Both the position numbers and the translations under genes were made by a program. A stretch of DNA of 5,489 nucleotides from Candidatus Kaiserbacteria bacterium (lineage in GTDB: Bacteria; Patescibacteriota; Minisyncoccia; Phycocordibacterales; Phycocordibacteraceae): contig DRJB01000058.1 of assembly GCA_011052355.1 (NCBI GenBank), positions 1-5,489 on the forward strand. The letters run 5' to 3'. The notes under the pieces were generated by a model. That model did no database searches and was not told the DNA's origin. It saw nothing but the letters and a program-made list of their open reading frames with translations. Shown in pieces: positions 1 through 5,058 of the stretch (position 1 is the first letter of the stretch; each line of letters starts with the position of its first letter).

Positions 1-99
1 GAGTTTTTCTGTAGCGGAAAACCAGTGGTCATCAGGGAGTAGCTCATCACTTTTAGGTTTGTTACTCGCCAAGCCCTCTTTTGAAAATGGTGTTTCCAT
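1..99 (-). CDS. N-terminal fragment of an unrecognised protein (runs off left edge)
   Basis: An open frame of 33 codons reads leftward from an ATG at 99 and is still open at base 1. The start is METPFSKEGLASNK, followed by a mainly polar stretch containing LLPDDHWFSATEKL. There is no signal peptide or membrane segment in the visible part, so it looks cytoplasmic or at least not N-terminally anchored. The start is well constrained: going upstream in frame there is no ATG, GTG or TTG before a stop (TAA, plus-strand 163-165). No Shine-Dalgarno sequence precedes the ATG, but a good extended -10 lies just upstream. It lies 72 bp downstream of the sugar transferase on the same strand, so it may belong to the same glycan locus, though it seems to have its own promoter. 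I do not recognise the family from 33 residues. Confidence 0.62.
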   Translation of the reverse strand, partial: METPFSKEGLASNKPKSDELLPDDHWFSATEKL

Positions 100-115
100 G
101 GTGTATTGCGTATAT

Positions 116-124
116 ATAATAGCA
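116..124 (-). promoter_or_regulatory. Putative extended -10 promoter for the leftmost gene
   Basis: On the minus strand the bases 124-116 read TGCTATTAT, an extended -10 (TGn followed by 5 of 6 matches to TATAAT). No convincing -35 is visible, which is compatible with an extended -10 promoter. The predicted transcription start is near 109, giving a leader of only about 10 nt before the ATG at 99. This is inference from the motif alone. Confidence 0.4.
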
Positions 125-171
125 CGGTGGTTGGATGTATTGGCAGTTTTTACTTGGTGGTTTTACCAAAA

Positions 172-1509
172 TCATGACCCGGAAAAAACAAAAATCGTGC
201 GGATGGTTTTAAGTAGAATCGTCATATCCAACCAAACAGAGCGGTGCACGAGATAATAAAGATCGTACGATAATTTTCTACGTGTTTTTTCAACGTTCGG
301 TGCTCCGCGTGGTGCATCATAATCGCGAATTTGCGCCCAGCCGGACAATCCGGGCACCGTAAGATGTCGCAAGTGGTAGTAGGGGATTTCTTTTTCATAC
401 ACCGATGCAATGCTCGGCAATTCCGGACGTGGCCCTATAAACGAAAGGTCACCGCGCAATACATTCCACAACTGCGGTAATTCATCAATACGGGTCTTTC
501 GCAAAAACGAACCAAATGCCGTTATATGATTTTTTGAACGCAGTTGCGAATCTCCATGGTCATCAAAGAGCATGGTGCGTATTTTTACAATACGAAACAA
601 CTTGCCATTTTTTCCTATTCGCTCATGAAAGATAAACGGTGTGCCACCGGTAACAGCCAATATAATCGCAACAGGGATAATGATGAACAAGGCGACAATT
701 CCCGCGATAATTGAAAAAATAAAATCAAAAAAACGTTTTGTAATATCATATATTCCGGTGCGGTTTGGAATGCGGTCAAACCACCATGTGTAATCAATTC
801 TATCAAGCGGAGCCCTTCCAAACATATCTTCATAAAAACGAACCAGGTCAATGAAAAATACTCCTGCCAAGATGGTGTCTTGATGTGCCGGAAGCGCAGT
901 GGCGGCACGCGCATCACGCGTGTCAATGATGACCACCGTTACGCCTTCACGCAAGTGTTCATTGATGCGATTTGAAAGTGCTTGTGCATTCGGAAAAGTG
1001 GCAGTATCCGTATGTTCAACCATCTCAATGGTGTATTGTTTGCTTTCGTTCATTTCATCCATTATTTCTCTTGCAAAATCTCCATGCCCCACTAAAATCG
1101 CCTTGCGCTTGTCGCTATGAAAGATATGATGCAGAGCATAAAATCGCCACAGTGTAATTGCGGTAACCGACACAACCAGATAAATTGCGAGAATAGTTTT
1201 AGGAGCTATAGAGAGAGGCAGAAGGAAAAAGAATACCGCCGCTATGATGACATTTGCAATTTGCGCACCCACAATGCGTTCTCCCATCACTTGCAAAATA
1301 GGGCGTGTGGGCTTTTCGTACAGTCCGGCAATATAAAAAATAATAATTGAAAAAATGAAGATAGGTATGAAAGGAATGAGGTTACTTAAGAAAAAACCGG
1401 TTGTGGGGATTGCTCCGGTACGAATACCAAGCGTCACCCACAAAGCACCGAAGAGCAACAAAAAATCTCCCGTGAGCAATACGAATGTTTGACGACGTGA
1501 AAACATCAT
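172..1509 (-). CDS. Polyprenyl glycosylphosphotransferase (bacterial sugar transferase, WbaP/exopolysaccharide type)
   Basis: A 445-residue membrane enzyme predicted to transfer a sugar-1-phosphate from a nucleotide sugar to undecaprenyl phosphate at the cytoplasmic face, the committing step for a surface glycan. Four hydrophobic segments (about 11-30, 42-62, 82-98, 105-122) form the N-terminal membrane part. A Rossmann-like region follows, with the glycine motif VGHGDFAREI at 140-149. A further membrane or re-entrant helix lies at about 264-286, then the catalytic domain: KRFFD (258-262), ERIGKNGKLFRIVKIRTM (296-313), RIDELPQLWNVLRGDLSFIG (340-359) with the Asp-Glu pair D342/E343, GPRPE (359-363), VPGLSGWAQIRDY (385-397) and the KLSYDLYYL tail (412-420). 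Length and order fit the full-length family, so it looks intact. The donor sugar cannot be read from sequence. Two ATGs are adjacent (1509 and 1506); the first is used here. It is divergent from the GT4 gene, suggesting a shared glycan pathway. Confidence 0.95.
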   Translation of the reverse strand: MMFSRRQTFVLLTGDFLLLFGALWVTLGIRTGAIPTTGFFLSNLIPFIPIFIFSIIIFYIAGLYEKPTRPILQVMGERIVGAQIANVIIAAVFFFLLPLSIAPKTILAIYLVVSVTAITLWRFYALHHIFHSDKRKAILVGHGDFAREIMDEMNESKQYTIEMVEHTDTATFPNAQALSNRINEHLREGVTVVIIDTRDARAATALPAHQDTILAGVFFIDLVRFYEDMFGRAPLDRIDYTWWFDRIPNRTGIYDITKRFFDFIFSIIAGIVALFIIIPVAIILAVTGGTPFIFHERIGKNGKLFRIVKIRTMLFDDHGDSQLRSKNHITAFGSFLRKTRIDELPQLWNVLRGDLSFIGPRPELPSIASVYEKEIPYYHLRHLTVPGLSGWAQIRDYDAPRGAPNVEKTRRKLSYDLYYLVHRSVWLDMTILLKTIRTIFVFSGS

Positions 1510-1528
1510 AAACGCGAATACTTTCCAT

Positions 1529-1534
1529 AGTATA
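1529..1534 (-). promoter_or_regulatory. Putative -10 of the sugar transferase promoter
   Basis: On the minus strand 1534-1529 reads TATACT (5 of 6 matches to TATAAT). The expected start of transcription is near 1522, about 13 nt before the ATG at 1509. A GGAAAG at 1526-1521 would lie at or before the transcript start, so it is unlikely to act as a full Shine-Dalgarno site. No good -35 is visible. The call rests on the hexamer and on its position in a 57-bp divergent intergenic region. Confidence 0.4.
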
Positions 1535-1545
1535 CCTATTTGTTC

Positions 1546-1551
1546 TATAGT
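1546..1551 (+). promoter_or_regulatory. Putative -10 of the GT4 glycosyltransferase promoter
   Basis: TATAGT at 1546-1551 is the best -10 candidate on the plus strand (5 of 6). It predicts transcription from about 1558, only about 9 nt before the ATG at 1567 or 21 nt before the ATG at 1579. The -35 position (about 1523-1528) would overlap the minus-strand -10 at 1529-1534, so the two divergent promoters would compete for polymerase. The -35 match itself is poor, so confidence is low. Confidence 0.3.
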
Positions 1552-1566
1552 ACAGTTATCTTATAT

Positions 1567-2742
1567 ATGGCACATGAAATGAAAACGCAGAAGATACTCT
1601 ATATTATAACCAAGTCAAATTGGGGCGGGGCACAGGCGTATGTATATGCCCTGGCTACTGTAGCAAAAGAAGCCGGGACGGATGTTGTGGTGGCGCTTGG
1701 GGGAACCGGTGGGAAAGATGCGGCGCCCGGAGAGCTTGCGAAGCGACTTGCAGATGCGGGAGTGCGGGTGGTGATTATTCCATCACTTATGCGCGACATG
1801 TCATTGATGAGTGATGTGCGAGCATATAGAGAATTGTTGCGCATTATTAAAAAAGAGCGCCCGACTGTCGTGCATGTGAACAGTTCAAAAGCCGGTGGCA
1901 TAAGCGCACTTGCGGGACGTGTCTTGGGTGTAAAGCGCATTATCTTTACCGCGCATGGATTGCCACACGAGGAACCACGTCCATTTTTTTCACGAGCACT
2001 TATTTGGATTGCGACGTATGCGACCGTACTGCTTTCCACAAAGACCATTGTACTTTCTCAACAGCAATTTCTTGCAACACCGGCGCTTTTTGTGCGAAGG
2101 AAGCGCTTGGTGTGTATTCCAAACGGGATAGAGCCGTATGAACTGTTCCCGCGCGCGACAGCGCGCGGGAAATGTATTGAGCAAAAGCTGGGGCTCGCAC
2201 AATATTCCAGATGGGTGGTGAGTACCGCGGAACTCAATCGTAATAAAAACATCAATGTACTTATTGACGCATTTGTGCGGGTGGCGCACGACACCCCTGA
2301 TGTTGCGCTGGTGCTTTTTAATGAGGGAGACCAGCACGGCGCGCTTGCAAAGCAAGCGCGCCGTGCCAAACTTGAAGACCGCATCTTTTTTATGGGATTC
2401 GTTGAACAGGTGCACAAACTTCTGTATTCCGCCGACATCTTTGTACTATCATCCGAAAAAGAGGGGTTTCCATTTGCACTACTTGAAGCCGGCATCGCCA
2501 AATGTCCAGTAGTCGCAACAGATGTCGGGGGCGTTTCCGAGCTCATCAACACAAACGAAAATGGCATACTGGTTACACCCGGCAACACAGTGGCGCTTTC
2601 CAATGCGTTGACCGATTTGCTCACACACACACAGCGCGCAAGAGAACTTGGCACAGCGCTTTCAAAACGAGTGCGCGAAAAATTTTCACAACAAGAAATG
2701 ATTGCCCGCACATTCGCGCTTTATTCCAGTGCGGACATTTGA
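1567..2742 (+). CDS. GT4-family glycosyltransferase (GT-B fold)
   Basis: A 391-residue cytoplasmic, probably membrane-associated glycosyltransferase of the retaining GT4 family. It would transfer a sugar from a nucleotide-sugar donor to a growing lipid-linked glycan. The N-terminal Rossmann domain starts with KILYIITKSNWGGAQ (9-23, the acceptor-side GGAQ loop), then HVNSSKAG (103-110) and FTAHG (127-131). The linker NGI is at 186-188. The C-terminal donor domain has AELNRNKN (221-228), the GDQHGALAKQARRAKLEDRI segment (254-273), and the EX7E signature E299-GFPFALL-E307, followed by DVGGVSE (319-325) and the NGILVTPGN loop (332-340). It appears complete. Start choice is uncertain: ATG 1567 and ATG 1579 are both in frame and neither has a Shine-Dalgarno site; homology would also suit 1579 (MKTQKILYI), and an upstream TTG at 1540 is unlikely. 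It is divergent from the sugar transferase and overlaps rodA tail-to-tail. Confidence 0.94.
   Translation: MAHEMKTQKILYIITKSNWGGAQAYVYALATVAKEAGTDVVVALGGTGGKDAAPGELAKRLADAGVRVVIIPSLMRDMSLMSDVRAYRELLRIIKKERPTVVHVNSSKAGGISALAGRVLGVKRIIFTAHGLPHEEPRPFFSRALIWIATYATVLLSTKTIVLSQQQFLATPALFVRRKRLVCIPNGIEPYELFPRATARGKCIEQKLGLAQYSRWVVSTAELNRNKNINVLIDAFVRVAHDTPDVALVLFNEGDQHGALAKQARRAKLEDRIFFMGFVEQVHKLLYSADIFVLSSEKEGFPFALLEAGIAKCPVVATDVGGVSELINTNENGILVTPGNTVALSNALTDLLTHTQRARELGTALSKRVREKFSQQEMIARTFALYSSADI
2146..2171. repeat. Perfect 11-bp inverted repeat, GACA loop, inside the GT4 gene
   Basis: TTCCCGCGCGC (2146-2156) and GCGCGCGGGAA (2161-2171) are exact reverse complements separated by GACA. The repeat encodes residues F194-K202 of the glycosyltransferase, in the inter-domain linker just after NGI. 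There is no T-run on either side, so it is not a typical terminator. Confidence 0.85.
2334..2366. repeat. Perfect 15-bp inverted repeat, AAA loop, inside the GT4 gene
   Basis: GCACGGCGCGCTTGC (2334-2348) and GCAAGCGCGCCGTGC (2352-2366) are exact reverse complements around an AAA triloop. It encodes residues 256-267 (QHGALAKQARRA), a helix of normal length for the family, so it is not an obvious insertion. No T-run follows on either strand. Confidence 0.88.
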
Positions 2743-3863
2743 TCTTTAAGCATCTCGCGAGGAGCGGCGCGCGCGAAGCGCGCGAAAGAAGTGACCACTC
2801 CCAACGCGGCAAATTCCATAATCAAGTGAGAACCACCGTAACTCATAAACGGAATGGTAGTGCCTGTCACGGGCAACAATCCGATATTAATACCGATATG
2901 TACCACGATATGTGCCAAAAAAAGTATGGCAACACCGATAGTGAAAAATGCATCAAAATTTGTGGCGGAATGTCGCGCAATAATGAATAATCTGGCGAGT
3001 AAAATTCCATAGAGCGATAACAGTAACAATACACCGAAAAATCCCCACTCTTCCGCGTATGCTGCAAATATAAAATCAGTCTGATATTCCGGAAGAAAAC
3101 GAAGTTGGCTTTGTGTTCCGTATCCTATTCCCTTCCCAAATAGCTCACCGGAACCGACCGCTATCATGGCTTGATAGGCGTTATATCCGGCGCCACGAAT
3201 ATCCGCCGCAGGGTTAACAAAAGTTACAATGCGCGCACGCTGATACGGTTTAAGCCCAAAAGACCATAGAAAAGTGGCAGCGAGAGTAAGTAATATAATA
3301 ATTGCGGCGAGATGTTTTTTTGATATGCCGGAAACAAGCATGAGCCCAAACCAAATTGAACCTATAATAACGGCAGTTCCGAGATCTGGCTCCATCAATA
3401 CCAGCAACACAATGAGCAGTGAATATGTGCCAGTTACCACTATATGTCGCCAGTCTGCAATTTCCACATGACGCCGTGAAAGATACTTTGCCAAAAGCGC
3501 TATAAGAACCAATTTTGCAAGGTCTGCCGGTTGAAATGACAGCCCACCAAACACAAACCAGCTTTTCGCCCCCATGATGGTGTGGCCGGCAACAAGGAGT
3601 ATTACTAGAAGAATGAGTACAAACCAATAGAGCACCATAATAAGAGAAGTGCGACGCAACGCACGCACATCAATGAAAGAAATGGAGATGTATACTGCAA
3701 ATGCGATAATCATCCACACCAACTGCCGAGGGGCAAGCGAATACCCTACGCCAAATGTATGCATTGTGAGTAACCCGATTCCGGTCAGTAGGAGTGCGGG
3801 CAGAATCAGAAACCAGTCTATGTGGCGAGAGAATGCGCGCACACGCGATACCTGCTCACTCAT
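2721..3863 (-). CDS. rodA: SEDS-family peptidoglycan glycosyltransferase RodA (FtsW/RodA/SpoVE)
   Basis: A 380-residue polytopic membrane protein that polymerises lipid II into glycan strands, normally paired with a class B penicillin-binding protein for cell elongation. About ten hydrophobic helices can be traced (for example 15-34, 46-64, 74-92, 142-157, 160-177, 183-203, 275-296, 305-325, 346-365). Family signatures are all present: GAKSW (98-102), LSFQPADLAK (108-117), MEPDLGTA (157-164), KPYQRARI (205-212), GYNAYQAMIAVGSGELFGKG (226-245), FLPEYQTDFIFA (256-267) and the C-terminal PVTGTTIPFMSYGGS (331-345). D263 corresponds to the catalytic Asp of the large extracellular loop of RodA. The intact motifs and usual length indicate an active enzyme; RodA is preferred over FtsW from overall resemblance, with moderate certainty. 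The ATG at 3863 follows the upstream stop by 3 nt; GGA about 10 nt before it is a weak ribosome site, so translational coupling is likely. No PBP2 gene is in the window. Confidence 0.95.
   Translation of the reverse strand: MSEQVSRVRAFSRHIDWFLILPALLLTGIGLLTMHTFGVGYSLAPRQLVWMIIAFAVYISISFIDVRALRRTSLIMVLYWFVLILLVILLVAGHTIMGAKSWFVFGGLSFQPADLAKLVLIALLAKYLSRRHVEIADWRHIVVTGTYSLLIVLLVLMEPDLGTAVIIGSIWFGLMLVSGISKKHLAAIIILLTLAATFLWSFGLKPYQRARIVTFVNPAADIRGAGYNAYQAMIAVGSGELFGKGIGYGTQSQLRFLPEYQTDFIFAAYAEEWGFFGVLLLLSLYGILLARLFIIARHSATNFDAFFTIGVAILFLAHIVVHIGINIGLLPVTGTTIPFMSYGGSHLIMEFAALGVVTSFARFARAAPREMLKDQMSALE
2768..2784. repeat. 7-bp inverted repeat with GAA loop and 9-bp tandem repeat in the 3' end of rodA
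   Basis: CGCGCGC (2768-2774), GAA, GCGCGCG (2778-2784) forms a perfect short-loop hairpin. On the coding strand the same place is two tandem copies of TTCGCGCGC (2786-2778 and 2777-2769), giving FARFAR at residues 360-365, in the cytoplasmic tail after the last membrane helix. It lies about 25 bp from the end of the convergent GT4 gene, but there is no T-run to make it a normal terminator. Confidence 0.7.
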
Positions 3864-3866
3864 ATT

Positions 3867-4643
3867 TTATTGTCCGTTTAGCGGAAGTATAGAGAAAAGA
3901 TCTTCTCGTACCGGTACACTTGAAAATGGACCACCCCACGTAAACACCAGCGGCGCGGTTCCGAGCCCTTGAAGAACAGGAACAATCGTTTGCGACACCG
4001 CGATGATATTGTCATTGCGATCAAACACTGAAATGATAACTCTCAGATTACGATACACTGTGGTGTACGGGTTCGTAATTGTGGCGGTAATGTGTGGCAC
4101 CGTGCCCTGCGTAACTTGTATATTTGAAAATGGCAGTAACGAAACCGTGGCGGTGCGCTTTACCCAATGCATCTTTTTCGTATTGAAAGTGAGAAATGCG
4201 TTTGTAATTTTAATCGAGCCGTGTGCGACACCCGGAATAAAAATCGGTGTAACAGTGTGCGGAAGAAGAGTAACGAAACCGGAGTGTGTGGCAATGACGG
4301 TTCCCTCCTGACCATACATATCTATAGTGTACGGGGCATGCGATACGCCGGCACTTACATTTTGGTTTTCCACATATGCGATGATGTCAGTTCGCCCCCC
4401 GCCATTTTGAATTGCACGTACAAATTGTACAACCGGTTGCTCAACTTGTGTGGTGCACAAATACGGACAGACCCCGCCGCAATCAACACCTGTTTCGTTT
4501 TGGTTTTGCACACCATCAGTACATGACGGGGCATTATATAAAACGGTTCTGTGAAAAGAAAAAGCGATGATAGCGACAATGAATGCCAATATGATGATGA
4601 CTATCGCGCGACGGCGAGCCGCCCATGAAATACTTTGTGCCAT
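3867..4643 (-). CDS. Membrane-anchored surface protein with four-cysteine DCGG motif and two probable Ig-like/FxLYD-like domains
   Basis: A 258-residue protein. A positively charged N-terminus (ARRRA, 8-12) precedes one hydrophobic helix (about 12-30), predicting a single-pass anchor with the rest outside. A compact cysteine motif follows: C41-TDGVQNQNETGVD-C55-GG-V-C59, plus C63. This pattern recurs in extracellular proteins of diverse bacteria and is common in Parcubacteria. Two beta-rich segments come next, about 70-165 (RTDIIAYVENQNVSAGVSHA at 84-103) and 170-254 (HITATITNPYTTVYRNLRVI at 184-203), each with the 'N-x-N ... Y/V-x-V-x-V/M-Y/F-D-x-x-G/N' look of FxLYD or CARDB-like sandwiches. 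The reading frame is open up to 4796, but ATG 4643 is chosen: upstream codons run through the palindrome and a strong -10 abuts this ATG. Function is unknown; its 3-nt spacing to rodA suggests an envelope or cell-wall role. Domain names are inferred by eye. Confidence 0.82.
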   Translation of the reverse strand: MAQSISWAARRRAIVIIILAFIVAIIAFSFHRTVLYNAPSCTDGVQNQNETGVDCGGVCPYLCTTQVEQPVVQFVRAIQNGGGRTDIIAYVENQNVSAGVSHAPYTIDMYGQEGTVIATHSGFVTLLPHTVTPIFIPGVAHGSIKITNAFLTFNTKKMHWVKRTATVSLLPFSNIQVTQGTVPHITATITNPYTTVYRNLRVIISVFDRNDNIIAVSQTIVPVLQGLGTAPLVFTWGGPFSSVPVREDLFSILPLNGQ

Positions 4644-4651
4644 TGCTATGT

Positions 4652-4679
4652 AGTATAAAGGAAAATCACAATGCCACAA
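4652..4679 (-). promoter_or_regulatory. Promoter of the surface protein-rodA operon, predicted near-leaderless
   Basis: On the minus strand TATACT at 4657-4652 is a 5-of-6 match to the -10 consensus. TTGTGG at 4679-4674 (first three bases of TTGACA) sits 16 bp upstream as a weak -35. The -10 predicts transcription from about 4645, only about 2 nt before the ATG at 4643, so the mRNA would be essentially leaderless; indeed no Shine-Dalgarno site exists in the 8 bases between the hexamer and the ATG. Confidence 0.5.
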
Positions 4680-4697
4680 ATGCGATGTGAACAACTT

Positions 4698-4756
4698 GTC
4701 AGAACACTGCCCCGCCCTGCGCCATGAAATGGCGCAGGGCGGGGCAGTGTTCTGAC
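4698..4756. repeat. Perfect 28-bp-stem palindrome with GAA triloop
   Basis: Bases 4698-4725 and 4729-4756 are exact reverse complements, separated only by GAA (4726-4728). The arms begin GTCAGAACACTGCCCC and end TGCGCCAT. No T-run lies on either side, so it is not a standard intrinsic terminator, unlike the two nearby hairpins. It sits between the last rRNA-operon terminator and the promoter of the surface-protein gene, about 20 bp from each. Possible roles are transcript insulation, a nucleoid or replication-related site, or a dispersed palindromic repeat; the sequence alone does not decide. Confidence 0.9.
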
Positions 4757-4779
4757 CCATCCCTTCGCAAAGAGAAAGC

Positions 4780-4817
4780 AAAAAGAGGGGCGCCACTGTA
4801 GTGGCGCCCCTCTTTTT
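4780..4817. terminator. Bidirectional intrinsic terminator (distal rRNA terminator)
   Basis: A perfect stem pairs 4780-4797 with 4800-4817: A-run, GAGGGGCGCCACT, tiny loop, AGTGGCGCCCCTC, T-run. The A- and T-runs flank a GC-rich core, so it works in either direction. On the minus strand it is the last terminator of the rRNA operon and follows the duplicated 5S tail. Its core GGCGCCACT differs by one base pair from the proximal terminator core. Confidence 0.88.
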
Positions 4818-4818
4818 T

Positions 4819-4892
4819 ACCTACTCTCCCTGCCATTACACATGAAGAAGTATATTCACAAACAAGAACACGCCCACGGTGTTGGCGACTAC
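4819..4892 (-). repeat. Direct repeat copy A: duplicated 5S trailer with the last 19 nt of a 5S gene
   Basis: 74 bp identical to 4985-5058 except for three adjacent bases (CAT at 4841-4843 versus TGC at 5007-5009). On the minus strand it begins with 19 nt matching the 3' end of 5S rRNA (4892-4874), then the trailer that follows the real 5S gene, and leads into its own terminator at 4780-4817. The body of 5S is missing, so this looks like the remnant of a second, tandem 5S gene or of a partial duplication. Confidence 0.9.
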
Positions 4893-4909
4893 TACCGAGC
4901 GAGCCGAGC

Positions 4910-4933
4910 AACAAGCACATGTGTGTGCTTGTT
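4910..4933. repeat. 10-bp inverted repeat hairpin between the two rRNA terminators
   Basis: AACAAGCACA (4910-4919) and TGTGCTTGTT (4924-4933) are exact reverse complements with a 4-nt loop. It lies in a 60-bp spacer (4893-4952) occupying the place where a 5S body would be expected if copy A came from a full gene. There is no T-run. The neighbouring bases contain short CGAGC repeats (4896-4909). Role unknown. Confidence 0.7.
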
Positions 4934-4952
4934 TGAGGCGAACGAAGGGAGC

Positions 4953-4984
4953 AAAAAAGGCACCACTTCAGTGGTGCCTTTTTT
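4953..4984. terminator. Bidirectional intrinsic terminator (proximal rRNA terminator)
   Basis: A perfect 15-bp stem: six A plus GGCACCACT (4953-4967), TC loop, AGTGGTGCC plus six T (4970-4984). On the minus strand it ends the 23S-5S transcript 55 nt past the 5S 3' end. The A/T flanks make it usable in both directions. Confidence 0.9.
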
Positions 4985-5058
4985 ACCTACTCTCCCTGCC
5001 ATTACATGCGAAGAAGTATATTCACAAACAAGAACACGCCCACGGTGTTGGCGACTAC
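4985..5058 (-). repeat. Direct repeat copy B: genuine 5S 3' end and trailer
   Basis: Partner of the repeat at 4819-4892, 166 bp apart, 71 of 74 bases identical. Bases 5040-5058 belong to the 5S gene; the rest is the transcribed trailer. The outer 12 bases, ACCTACTCTCCC (4985-4996), also occur inside the 5S gene at 5057-5068, so the trailer ends in a 5S-like segment right before the terminator. Confidence 0.9.

Noticed and set aside
59..256. 65-codon plus-strand frame at the left end
   Set aside because: It crosses the start of the leftmost minus-strand gene, the intergenic region and the end of the sugar transferase; no recognisable motif or ribosome site.
2058..2711. 217-codon frame antisense to the GT4 gene
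   Set aside because: Ser/Cys/Thr-rich composition typical of an antisense shadow; the opposite strand has a full set of GT4 motifs.
4698..4756. Perfect palindrome as an ordinary intrinsic terminator
   Set aside because: No T-run follows the stem on either strand, whereas both genuine terminators nearby have clear A/T flanks.
4644..4796. Upstream in-frame extension of the surface-protein gene to a start at 4796 (51 extra residues)
   Set aside because: The extension reads through the 28-bp palindrome and into the arm of the distal terminator, looks unlike a protein N-terminus, and would bury the membrane anchor. The ATG at 4643 has a clean -10 directly upstream.
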